This document shows, piece by piece, positions 46,570 through 57,937 of a DNA stretch of 64,000 nucleotides. Made by a program: the position numbers and the translations under genes. Each line of letters opens with the position of its first letter. Position 1 is the first letter of the stretch. The stretch is from positions 29,134,716-29,198,715 of the forward strand of contig NC_035176.2 in the NCBI RefSeq assembly GCF_001659605.2, in the 5' to 3' direction. The notes below the pieces were generated by a model. It was not told the DNA's origin. It saw only the letters and a list, made by a program, of their open reading frames with translations, and searched no databases. Origin of the DNA: Manihot esculenta. Lineage: Eukaryota > Streptophyta > Magnoliopsida > Malpighiales > Euphorbiaceae.

Positions 46570-48320
46570 TGGTAATTTAATTTATTCATTTAATTACTGT
46601 ATTATTTATTTTGTTTAGTTTGTAATTTTTTTAATTATAATTGTTTAGTAGGTGAATTAGAAAAAAAGTTATTATTTTGTATTATGCTACTGTATTTTAG
46701 AATGGATATATAATTAATTTTGATATAGGTTATGATTATGTCGGTAAATAATTTAAGATGTTTCAAATATAAAAAATTAATGATAAAAATTATTTCTGCC
46801 ATTAAATTATCACCGCATAATGTTATAAAAATTATTTTTAAATAATCGATATGATAGTAAATGATGACAAAAATATAGACATAATGTTTGATTACGTGTA
46901 GATATGTAAATTTAATTATATTGTATATAGATATTTTATTTCATTGTGTAGATCTGTAGTTTTAATTATATTATATATAGATATTATATTATATATAGAT
47001 ATTTTATCTCCTTGTGTAGATCTATAGATGTAATTAGATTATATATAGATATTTTATCTCGTGGTATAACAGAAGACGATAACGATGGATATATTAATTT
47101 TTAAAGTAGTTATCCAATCCTCATGGAGAGAGAAAATAAAAAAATATTCAGGATTAGGTATATAAACTGAAATATTACCTTATATAAATTTATTAATATA
47201 TTTTTATTTTTTAAATTATAATTAAATAATAAAAAATAAAGATTATTTTAGATTTCATTTATTTTTAAAAATATTTTTTAAAAAATAATTTATTTTTTAT
47301 TATTTAATTTTAAAATAAAATATATTAATAAATTTATATAAAAAATTATTATTAAATTCCTATAATATAATAAAATTTATCGATAACTTTATTTATTTTT
47401 AAAAATATATTAAAATATTTTAATATTTAAAAATTTATTAATTAAAAATATTTTAAAAAATTTATTAATTAATTTCTGCAAGGCTGATTCATATTGGGTG
47501 GGTCATCCTCTCCTTTGTATTTGCATATGGCATCAAGTTCCTTAACTTCCAAAGGAGATGAGATAAATCAGCTGCTGCGCTAAGTGGACTAATCTCTGGG
47601 CCCTCAAATTTACAACTCAAGAAGTTTAACCATTTTTTTTCTCAGCTTCTTCCACCTTTAGACCTTGTTGGGAAAAGAAATGAATTCAATTCATAAATAT
47701 TTTTTTTTATTTGGAATAAATTTAAAAATAATAAATTTAATTAAATTTGTTGATTTTAAATTAATTTATTTCTTTCATCATCCTTATCATTTCTAAACTA
47801 AATATAATTATTTATTTTCATAAATAACAATCATTTTTATTACATTCAAAATATTTTTTGAAAAACCATTATTAATATTTTTAATAATATTTAAAACCTA
47901 AAATCTATACAGTTTTTTTACCATTGGAAAAATATAATTTAAAATACTCTCTTTTTTAAAAAATTAACAAAATAATATAATAATTTTCTTAATATCAATA
48001 AATGCGTTAATTATTAAACTAAATTAAATTAAAAAAGTGGTTATTAATTTAAAAGGCACAAATAAATTTAAAGTTAAAATAAATAAAAAAATAAGGGCAA
48101 AAATTTAAAAAATAGAGTTTTAAGGATTAATTGAATAATTTTGATATAAATAGAATTAAGTGAATTTCTTACAAAATTTTAAGAATTTTAGTAATAATTT
48201 AATTTAAAATAAATTCTCATAATAATTAAATTTTTATATAATTAATTTTACTAAATATAAAAATTAAAAAAAATAATTTATTTAAATTATCATAAAATTA
48301 ATTATTTCAAATAAGAGTAA
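46570..48320. other. AT-rich non-coding part of unit B
   Basis: Collinear with 30,344-31,672 plus 33,993-34,400 of unit A. A local expansion of TATATATAGATATTTTAT words occurs at 46,920-47,060. The unit A solo LTR is absent: the uninterrupted site TCTAT is at 47,904-47,908. No gene seen. Confidence 0.5.
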
Positions 48321-48321
48321 T

Positions 48322-48773
48322 TCAAAAGTGGTATTCGATTTAAATTGAAAAAATTTATCGAATTAAATTAATTTAAAAATTCAGTTTAATTTTTTTTATT
48401 TTTTTAAGTTTGATAAATTTTAATTTTAAAAATTTTAGTTATTTTAATTCGATTCAATTTTAATAAAAAAATTAAAAAATTAAATGAATTGATTAATAAT
48501 AATAATATATTATTTTTGATAATATCAAGAGATTATACCATAAATAATATTAAAATATTTTAATTAAATTTTAGAATACTAAAAATAAAATTTAAAAAAT
48601 TTATTAAAAAACTCAATTAATTAAATCGAATCGAATCAAATCGATTCGATTCAATTTAATTTTTATAAATATTAAAATTTTAATTTTTAATTTATTTAAT
48701 TTAATTCAAATTTAATTTTTAATTTATTAAATTTAATTCGATTTTAAACCGAATCTAACTATACACTCACACC
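48322..48773. mobile_element. Old decayed hAT-type MITE (unit B copy)
   Basis: Same element as 34,405-34,865. It keeps slightly more of the right end (AAACCGAATCTAACTATACA then CTCACACCT), which aligns with AAACCGAACCGACCGAATG, CTCACCCCT of the young MITE. Confidence 0.6.
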
Positions 48774-49566
48774 TCTCTAACAATAATGGCTGCAGTCAAA
48801 AGTCAATATTAAATGTTATGATACCAGCAAAACTTATACCGGTAGTGTTTCAATTTCACTCCTAAATTTATTGGATGTTTAATTCACTTGATTTTAATTA
48901 TTTCTTAAATTAGTCAAAAAGTCTTAATTGAAAAAAGTATTGGAGAAAATGTCTCTTGAAGTTGCAACGGAACTTGGCAGTTCATAGAATGAGCGAGCTT
49001 CCCTTGGATCTTGTGAAGAAATTAGAGGGATTTAACTAGAAGTCGTTAGCAAGAAGGTGGAACTGAGTTCTTGTTTGTTCTAGCCTTTCCTTTAACATTT
49101 GAACGCGTTTGGTTCAATTTAGGACTATTTAATAATGTCTTTCTTTGCCTCGTTTTCAAAACCAACACATGATTGCGCTCAGAGATATAAATTCTTTCAG
49201 TTTCAATTGCACTGAGGTGTACTGTACAAATACAATAATAATTAGCAATTAAATGAACTAAGGTAGAATTGGTGTTTGATCTGGGCCCAATTTTAATTCA
49301 ACTTTTTTTTTTTGTGTATGACTATGATGGGCCAGAATCAGTCTTAATTGGGACAGCATCAGCTGGAGCAGATCAGGGCAAGTACTGTACCATCCCATAT
49401 GCCCTTCTTCTCTTAATTATCCTGCAGGAATATGGGCCAAGAATTCAATAAAATAGCAGGCCCAAACTCATGAACTGCGCCCTAAACTCAATCTGCAGTA
49501 CGAAGCATCACATAAAATTATAGAGAAGTTTATGCTACTGCTCCTCCTCTCATGAAAATACTAGTC

Positions 49567-49598
<32 letters not shown>

Positions 49599-50162
49599 CC
49601 AAGCACCTAATGCCTTCTCATGCATTACGAATCACTGAGGTTAAGCAATCGCCGAGACCACAATATCCCTGTAGCCTTCAAGAAAGGCCCCATGGCCTTT
49701 ACTTATACAATAATTCTGTAGCACAAACCCAAGAATCTAGTTTTTGTGGGTACAAATAATACTAAGCTGACAATGTTTCTAGTAAACATGATATGGAGAA
49801 AGAACTAAGTAATGTTAAATTTATAAGGTGTTCCTTAGATAGGTAATGGATTAATTCACTAGATTTTCTCTTGATTTTCCTTAATTTATCTTCAAAGCAC
49901 AGGGATGAAATTCTTTTTCTTGAAATTCACCAAGAATTCCTACTGTCACCTACATGATTTTTTTTGGCTCTATAATGTTTTACCTTCAGCTTCAAACTCG
50001 AACAAGCAACGATCTACACGAGTTTAAAGGTGCTCACAGCCGAAAAAACAAAACAAAACAACACAAAACCATTCATGTTGAGCAAAAAACAATGATTTTG
50101 GAATCAAATGAATACCAGAAAGGAATTCAATACCATTTGCCTCTTAAAACTCAGATAAATTT
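48774..50162. other. End of unit B and spacer downstream of the trihelix gene
   Basis: 48,774-49,291 matches the end of unit A; 49,292 onward is single-copy flank. A CT then AT microsatellite (CTCTCTCTCTCTCTC then ATATATATAT) lies at about 49,567-49,599. The part nearest 50,162 should be the trihelix 3' UTR. Other short open frames show no recognisable domain. Confidence 0.45.
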
Positions 50163-52111
50163 TCAAACTTCCTCGCTTTGATCCTCTTCACCCTCGTCAA
50201 AGTCATCTTCATGGTCTTCTGTCTCCTGTTCATAGCTTCCTCCTTCTACTTTCTCCTTAATATTGCTATCAAGTTCCAATTTAAAAGATCCCTTTTCTGC
50301 AATTATCACGTTCCCATTTGAAGGATTTGTTGAGGTTGCAATGTCTCTCCCTGCAATGAAGGCTTCAAGAAGCCCTGAATAACCTTGCTTTTCCACTTCA
50401 ATCTCGCTGCTACTAAGTGGCGTAGAGGACTTGTTGAAGGAGGGAGAGTTGATAAAAGATCTTGAATAAAGCTGATCCAACTGGTCAAAATAAGAGCAAA
50501 CTTTCGACTGCTTAGACCTCTTCTTTGTACTTTCTTTGGTTTTTCTGAAGTACTTGTTGATGTTCTCCCACTTCTCTTTGCACCTCTTGGGGCTTCTTTG
50601 GTAACCCATGGAAGCCATTAAAGAGCTTACCTCTTCCCATAGAGGACCCTTTAAGCCAGGTTCTTGAAACTTTGTCTCTATGCTACTTCTAACTTGGATC
50701 AAGGCCTCAACTTCAGCTTTAGGCCATCTGCTATGGTTGTCAGTTGTTATAGGCGTTGATTCTTTTGTGGGTTCTTTTGGAATTTCTGGTTGCAGCAACA
50801 ATGAAGTCTTTTTAGCTGGAAGATCGATGCTTTGTCCTGTTATTTTTTCTACGTATGAAACAATTTGTTCCTCTCTACTTGAAGCTAGAGCTTGCTCGTG
50901 TGTTCTAGAGACGGCTTCTCTATTGTACTTTGCAGCCTCTTGGCATCTCCATGCTTCTTCTCTCTGTGTTCTCTCTTTATCCATCCTTTCGATTACTTCC
51001 AAGAAATTTCTATGCAAACTCTCTTGGTGATCCATCACCTTCTTCACTAAGTTTTCAAAGAATCCAGCCATGGAACTCAGTTTCTTTTTCATTTTCCTCT
51101 TTCTTGTTCTCTTTTGGCTCTTCCTTAATGAAGCTTCCTCTCCAATAGAGTTCTCTGAACCGTGATCAACTCCAATTCCAGCGTTACCAGCACCAACGTT
51201 TTGGCTATGTACAGCACTAAATGGCACTGAAAGACCGGCATGCTTTGGTGAGGTTTCACCGGTGAGAGCGGACCCAGAACCTGTTTGATTTGCTTCACCG
51301 GCTTTTGCAAGGCTGTAGATAGCCTCAAGCTCGCCAAAGGGCCCGTATTGGTTCTCCATATCCGTGCACCTTTCACTTCTTTCATCAATTTGCTGTATTT
51401 CCAAGAGCTTATAGTGATTATTTTTGTTTCTCTGAGCTTCTGGCTCTCCATTTTCATAGTACTGCTGCTTATTTTTACTTGCACTGAGCTGTTTCCTGTA
51501 ACATTTACCATGCCCACTTAAAGAACAGCAAAAACAAAATAAATAAATCAATAAAAAACCTTTTCCCCCCCCTTTCTATAGCTAGCATTAAATTACCAAA
51601 AAGGTTCTTTGATAGACGCAGAATCTTCCTGGGGATGCCAACAATGAGGAATCACCAGAGGCACCTGTGGAGGATTATGCTCATTTCCATTAATAAAATC
51701 ACTAGCTTCTTGACGATTCAAAGCACTCTCTTTGCTGCCACCATCTTGGTCGAGTCCCAACTTGAATTTCATAGAGAAAAAAGGCGGATGTGGTGATAGG
51801 GCTTGTCCCTGCTGGTGTTGTTGCCGTACTTCTGAGTGCAATCTCTCTTCATGTAGTTCAAATTGCCTAAAATGTTGCAGTTGGGGTTGATGCTGAGGGT
51901 GGAACAATTGATGTGCAATGGAATTCTGCGGATGCTGCAAGAAAATATGTTCTAGTTGTTTGTGTTGTGGTGGATGGGATTGAAATGGAAGGTTTAGATT
52001 TTGAGATGGATTGGAAATGGGTAACACAGATGAGCAACATTCATCATTTTCCATGAATTGGTGGTGGTGGTGGTGACGGTGGAATTCCGGTCCGCCATAA
52101 CTTGGCTGCAT
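50163..52111 (-). CDS. Trihelix transcription factor, GT-2 family, GTL2-like
   Basis: Nuclear DNA-binding protein of 615 residues from two exons: 52,111-51,597 and 51,495-50,163, with a 101-bp GT-AG intron. The first ~170 residues are His/Gln-rich (HRHHHHHQ; PQHQPQLQHF) and end EPFW|KQL across the splice. A basic patch KRTRKRKMKKKL (about residues 300-312) may be the nuclear signal. A coiled, charged region follows (about 315-385). The trihelix domain is about 428-495: RWPKAEVEALIQVRSSIE, GPLWEEVSSLMASMGY, KRCKEKWENINKYF. The tail is acidic (DDFDEGEEDQSEEV). GT-2 proteins often have two trihelix domains; only the C-terminal one is recognisable here, as in GTL2-type members. The family binds GT elements in promoters. 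The frame is intact. Confidence 0.9.
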
Positions 52112-52330
52112 ATCTTGACGGTGGGTGACAAAGGGAAGGCGAGAGATTTAACATAAAGAAGAAAAAAATCAAGGAAGAAAAGAGAAGGGCAGCATTGTAG
52201 TCTTTGTGTAATAAGAGGGAGAGGTGGGCCAGAGACAATGCAGGGAAAAGAGGAAGACACGTGTGTGTGAGGTCTTGAGTGGGACAGAGGAAATAGCAGA
52301 CAATGAGAGACATCCATTTGGAAGTATACA

Positions 52331-53298
52331 ATTGAGGTGCACGTGAATCACAGTACAGTACCTTGTCCTCTTGTCTCCGACATTAAATTCTGTGTCTCCT
52401 TTCGGATCTCGAGGTTCATCAACGGTTCATTTTGTATTTGCTTCAATCACCTCGCTTTTTACATCAATCCTACCACCAACCAATCGAAGAAAATTTTTAT
52501 CAATAACAATAATGTGTCAAACTTATAATTATTTTCTTTTAAAAACAAATATAAACATCTTGAATTATTCTTATTTTAATTGATATATTTAAATTATAAA
52601 AATTAATTAATATATCATATATTAATTATCTAAATTTATTTATATTTTACTATTAAATTTAATTATTAATTTTAATTGCATTCTATTGTAGTTAATATTA
52701 AATTAATATTTTAATATAATTAATAATTATTAAAAAATTTTAAGTTTATAAATTTTAATAATTATATCCTAATTTTTTAATAAATACATTTTAAATTAAT
52801 TTTTTATTTTAATTTAATTTTTTTATTTTTATTCCATTTATTTTTTAATTTCAAAAAATAAATTGGTTTCAATTAATTTGATTTAATTTTTCTATTCTTG
52901 AAAAATGGGTTATTGACTATTAGAAATGTATTATGGGTCGATTAAAATTACAAGTAAATCGAATTAAAATTAAAATTAAATAAATTAAAAAATTAAATTA
53001 GAATATATTTATTAAATAATAAGAATATAATTATTAAAATTGATAAAATTTAAAATTTTTTTATAATTATCTATTTAGATTATATTAAAATATTAATTTT
53101 TAATATTAATTAGAATAATAATATGATATTTTCATTAAATCTAATGGTTAAACTTAACGATATATTATAAATAAGTTTAAATGTTAATTTAAAATATATA
53201 TTAATTAATTTTTATAATTTAAATATATATTAAAATGTGAATAATTCGGGATTTTTATCCCTTATCTTTGTTTACATAGATTACCTTCACTTTGTAAA
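52331..53298. other. AT-rich sequence upstream of the trihelix gene
   Basis: The first 200 bp may include the distal promoter and 5' UTR of the trihelix gene. No TATA box could be assigned with confidence. The rest is A/T low complexity without genes. Confidence 0.4.
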
Positions 53299-53307
53299 TA
53301 AATTATA

Positions 53308-54354
53308 GGGAGATTTACAATTTAGTCTCTGAGTATTGTCATTATTAACAAGTCAGTCCCTATATTTTTAGAAACCTATTAAAATGTCCTTATATTTTAT
53401 TTTTATCAACGAAATAGTCCTTCCACCATATTTTCCGTTAAAATTATATAAAGGAGGAGAGAGAAAATTTTTAAAATCCAATTTTATCCTCAAATTTAGT
53501 CCTTGTATATTGCAATTATTAACAAGTTAGTCCTTACATTTTCAAAAATCTATTAAAATATTTTTATCTTTTTTCATATCTATTAAAACGTCCTTATCAT
53601 TTTTTTCGTCAATGAAATAGTCCCTATCTTTTCTCATATCTATTAAAACATGCTTATCGTTTTTTTATGTCAACGAAATAGTCCATTCTCATCGTTTCTT
53701 TCTGTCAACGAAATCGTCCCTTCCTATATTTTTAGAAATCTATTAAAACGTCATTATTATTTCTTTTTGTCAATGAAATAGTCCTTATCATTTCTCAAAT
53801 CTATTAAAACGTCCTTATCATTTCTTTTTGTCAATGAAATAGTCTCTATCTTTTCTTTTCTCCTCCTCCTCCTCCTCCTCCGAAAAAGAAGAAGAAGAAG
53901 AAGAGAAAGAAGAAAAAGAAGAGAAAGAAGAAAAAGAAGAGAAAGACGAAAAAGAAGAAGAAGCAGAAGAAGGAGAAGAAGAAGAAGAAGAGAAAGAAGA
54001 AAAAGAAGAAGGAGAAGAATGAGAAGAAGAACAAGAGAAAGAAGAAAAAGAAGAAAAAGAAGCAAAAGAAGAAGAAGCAGAAGAAGAAGGAGAATTAGGA
54101 GAAGAAGAAGAAGAAGAAGAAGAAGAAGAAGAAGAAGAAGCAGAAGGAAGAAGAATTGATGAAGAATGAGGATGAGGAGGAGAAAAATAATGGGGGTAAT
54201 TTAGTCTTTTACTATATTTTTAACGGCAAAAATAGACGGAAGGACTATTTCGTTGACGGAGAGAAAACATAAGTACGTTTTAATAGGTTTCTAAAAATAT
54301 AGAGACTGACTTGTTAATAATGGCAATACTCAGGGGCTAAATTGTAAATCTCCC
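53308..54354. mobile_element. Mutator-like non-autonomous element with GAA tract, 1,047 bp
   Basis: Inverted ends GGGAGATTTACAATTTAG...CTAAATTGTAAATCTCCC (arms about 150 bp), with a perfect 9-bp target duplication TAAATTATA (53,299-53,307 and 54,355-54,363). Inside are repeated ~60-bp units built on TCTATTAAAACGTCCTTATC and TCAACGAAATAGTCC (53,540-53,850), then a GAA-rich tract (53,866-54,180). There is no transposase or captured gene. The long frames through the tract are low complexity. An older relative is at 18,593-19,277. Confidence 0.85.
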
Positions 54355-54363
54355 TAAATTATA

Positions 54364-55204
54364 TAATTACCCAAACAACTTTTTTCTCTTGTTTCAAAGA
54401 TAATTATACATTAAATGATAAAAAAAAATTGCAAGACAAAGCCTAAAAAATATCACTATAAAAAAATATTTATTAATGAAAAAAATTATTATTAAATATT
54501 AAAAGTTAATCGTTAAAAATTATTAATAATTATTTTATTTGACTGTTAAGTCATTATTAGAGATTTTATCGTTAAAATTTTTTAATAAAAATATTGTATA
54601 TTAATTGCGAGAATATTATAATCTGCTGTTGAAACTATAATAATAATAATATATTTATCTTTTGTTAATGGTAATTAATATGGTATAAAAATTTAATAAT
54701 AGAAGTAAAAATTATCATTGAAATTTAAATAAAAATTATTATTTTTTAATATAATAATTTTAAAATAATAATAATAATTAAAAATAATTAAATATTAATA
54801 TAATAACAGAGTACATAATATTTTCGGCAAATAAAAAACGTTCAATTTGTACACACTGTGAATTTACATAATCTAGTGTTTATATCACTTATTAATTAAT
54901 TTATAGTAGTTATAAGTGATATCTCATTTATTCTCTTTTTTATATGAAATTTAGAAAAAAAAAATACATTTACTCTTTAACGATCAATACTATTATTTTT
55001 AATGAAAATATTTTATAATGATCGTTAAAATTTAATATTACAGCGATCAATTACATTATTATATATATATTATTAAAAAAATTAAATTAAACATTATTTA
55101 TTCATCATTAAAAAAATTATATTTCTCATACTGTTATATAATAAAATCAAACCATCAAGCCTAAAAGATTGCAATTCAATGCTGAACAAAGCCTTGGGTG
55201 GTAG
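54364..55204. other. AT-rich intergenic sequence
   Basis: No gene or defined element seen. The last ~60 bp before the solo LTR (CAATGCTGAACAAAGCC...) are GC-richer and may be viral or other flank split by the LTR. Confidence 0.4.
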
Positions 55205-55209
55205 GGTTT

Positions 55210-57459
55210 TGTAACGATCCGGAATCCGGACCGCTACCGGCGCTAGGATCCAGATCGATTTAAGGCCGCCAGGACCCGTAGCAAGCCAAACATTCATCAT
55301 GTAAACCTGTTTAATCCCATACATGATCAACACATACATAAAAATTTTGAACTTTTCTTTTCATTCAATCACCAAACTCAACCTGTGCATGCACTAATCA
55401 TAAACATAAACATTAACCCCACACTGGAGTCCTCACAATTGCTCCAATGGGGTAACATATCATAACTTAAGTTTGGTTTATATAAACAATGATAAAACAT
55501 TATTAAAGACCATGTATAAAGGGATTAACTAACATACTAGAGTCAAGCACAATTCTATCCTCAATACAATCCTTAACATTTCATAACTATTCGATACATT
55601 ACATTACAATATTCTCATATCCACAACTAGCTATTACAAGACATCACTTTACTCTAACTGGCCTCATGGTCTATCTCGTACCTGCAAACCTGGGAGATTA
55701 AGGGAGTGGGGTGAGCTACTAGAGCCCAGTGAGCAGAATAATAAAATATTATATTTAAAACATATGATATCATGGAATGCATCACATCACAGACAAATCA
55801 CATCAAGGATGAATTTGTCACCAATAGCCCACTACACATTCCAATAGTGCCAGGGGCATAGAATGGGCCTCACTGGTCTTTCTCTTACATTAACATAACA
55901 TAATATTCCAATATGCCAGGGGCGTAGAATAGGCCTCACTGGTCTTCCATACCGTACCATAACCATATCATATCATAGTGAGGGCTAAAGGATCATCCAA
56001 CATTCATCCGCATCAACAACATATTATGCAATGCAACATATTCGTGAATTCTAATGCAAGCACCCTAGTATATCTCATGGCATTCATGATGCGTGAATCA
56101 TGTTAAGAACTGATTTATTTAATTAAAAGCATAAAGAGTTATTCCACTCACCTTAGGCTAGCTCTGACAAGACACTGAAGCAGCTGACTCACTGCTGGGA
56201 TCCTCGGTTCCTCGGGTCCGAACCTACACAGGTGGACTCAAATGAGGGACCAAACATCCAAGAACATGACTCTAAAATACTCCCCAAAAACCCCCTAAAA
56301 TACCTTAAAACAATCACATAAATCATGTAAAGGGAGGCTGGACAGGGCACTTTCGGCGGCAGGTTCGGCGGCCGAAAGGCCCTCCAGAGCCGAAAGTCAT
56401 GCACCTTCGGCGACACTTTCGGCGGCCGAAGGTTCCCTCCAGAGACGAAACTCATGCATGTTCGGCGGCACCTTCGGCGGCCGAAACTCCCTTCTAGAGC
56501 CGAAAGTCCACTTTCGGGGGTAGAGTTCGGCAGCCGATACATGCTACCACAGACAGGTTCGGCAGCCGAAAGGGCCTTCGGCGGCCGAAAGGGCCTTCGG
56601 CTGCCGAACTTGGGTCCTCCCAAAGTGGCAGAACCCAGCCCTTTCCATGCTCAAATGCCTCCCAAACTACACAACTCATCCAAACCACTTCCAAAACATG
56701 CATACACACATACAAAAGCTCCTAGGGGCTTCAAGCTACCCTAAACCCCAACTACAACACATCAAACACACATAAACAACCCACAATGCTCATAAATACA
56801 ACATAAACCCATAAACTCAAATAAAACCTAAACATGCATTTCTACTCCAAAAACTTCATAAAACTCATTTAAAACATATAAGAATGGTAGGATTGAAGCT
56901 TACCTCTTGAAGATCTAGAGGAGAAATGATCCTAACTTGGAGATGGGGGAGATTTCAACTCTTTGGTCTCCAAGCTCCAAAACTTGCTCAAATATCTTCA
57001 AACCAAGATAAAACTTGTTAAAACTTGAAAGATCGAAGGAAAACATCAAGAATCAACCATGGGAGAGCATGGACTCACCGTTGGCCGAAGATGGGGAGAA
57101 AGCTCGCCCATTTCGGCCATGGACCCCTTTTATAGGGGCTGCCAGACCACCTTTCGGCAGCCTAAAGTGCCTCCAAAACTCATGCAAGTTCGGCGCCCGA
57201 ACCTTGACCACTTTCGGAAGCATAACTTGCCCCCCTAAACCATCCAATGTTCAGCGGCCGAACTTGAGGTTCAACGGCCGAACCTGGAAATGCCTCCATA
57301 GTCTTTTTCATTCAAAACTCAATTTCTTTCTTGCTTAAAATCATCCAATACATTAAAACATTTTATAAAAACATGATTTTACCCTTCTAGAGGTTTCCAA
57401 CATCCGAGATTCCACCGGACGGTAGGAATTCCGATACTAGAGTCTAGCCGGGTATTACA
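55210..57459 (-). mobile_element. Solo LTR, antisense (2,250 bp)
   Basis: Minus-strand LTR of the same family as 31,673-33,987: it starts (minus) TGTAATACCCGGCTAGACTC and ends with ...CGTTACA. The 5-bp flanks GGTTT (55,205-55,209) and AGTTT (57,460-57,464) fit a target duplication with one mismatch. The promoter on the minus strand is at about 57,133 (CCCCTATAAAAGGGG). TTCGGC-type palindromes cluster at 56,350-56,610 and 57,150-57,285. The LTR lies directly before the leader of pararetrovirus copy 2. Confidence 0.8.
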
Positions 57460-57812
57460 AGTTTTGACTCAGCAAACAACTGAGATTGAGGCTTAGAGTC
57501 TCTCTAAGCGCCATATCACTGTCTGGCTGAATTTAGAGCCCTTAATTTAAGGGTGACAACTAGAAAGATGAGAAATTAATAATATTCTTTCAGGAGGGGG
57601 AATCTTCAAACTAAACTAGAAAAATAAAATTATATATATATATATATATTTTATAACTTGATTTAAGTATGTTCAGTGGTTGCGAATTAGACTGATCTTT
57701 CACATCAGAAATTTGTTTCCTTGAAAAAATTTACTTGTAAAAATTTGTTTATTTCTGGATCCTGTGTGTTTGTATCATGTAAGTTTGTATTTGTAACGAT
57801 CCTGTTATTTGT

Positions 57813-57828
57813 TGGTATCAGAGCCATG
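57813..57828 (+). other. Pararetroviral primer-binding site
   Basis: TGGTATCAGAGCCATG matches the initiator tRNA-Met 3' end, the minus-strand primer site and conventional map origin of caulimovirid genomes. It lies 125 bp before the first ORF1 start. Confidence 0.85.
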
Positions 57829-57937
57829 TTATTTGTTGCATGAGAAAGAGTCCATGTTTAAAAATTTTGAAAGAATATGTTTTGGGTATGCCAACTGAAC
57901 CCGTTTTAGCCAAGGTTTAGGCGTCATAGGGTATAAC

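Larger units (their letters stand above)
35394..49291. repeat. Segmental tandem duplication, unit B, with three later insertions
   Basis: Direct copy of unit A. It contains a gag-only LTR element (35,634-42,747), a hAT MITE (42,942-43,403) and a Pack-MULE (44,962-46,560), each absent from unit A at the matching place. It lacks unit A's solo LTR. The junction with A is at 35,388-35,393, where unit A's end (GGGCCCAAT) meets unit B's start (GTGGGACTTTTGCC). No extensive homology is seen between the outer ends of the unit. Confidence 0.85.

Noticed and set aside
49269..49451. 60-codon frame just after unit B
   Set aside because: No recognisable domain; it begins in duplicated sequence but is not open in unit A.
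49610..49700. Possible tRNA or small RNA gene in a GC-richer piece
   Set aside because: No cloverleaf with matching acceptor and T-arm (GGTTCGA-type) sequence could be drawn.
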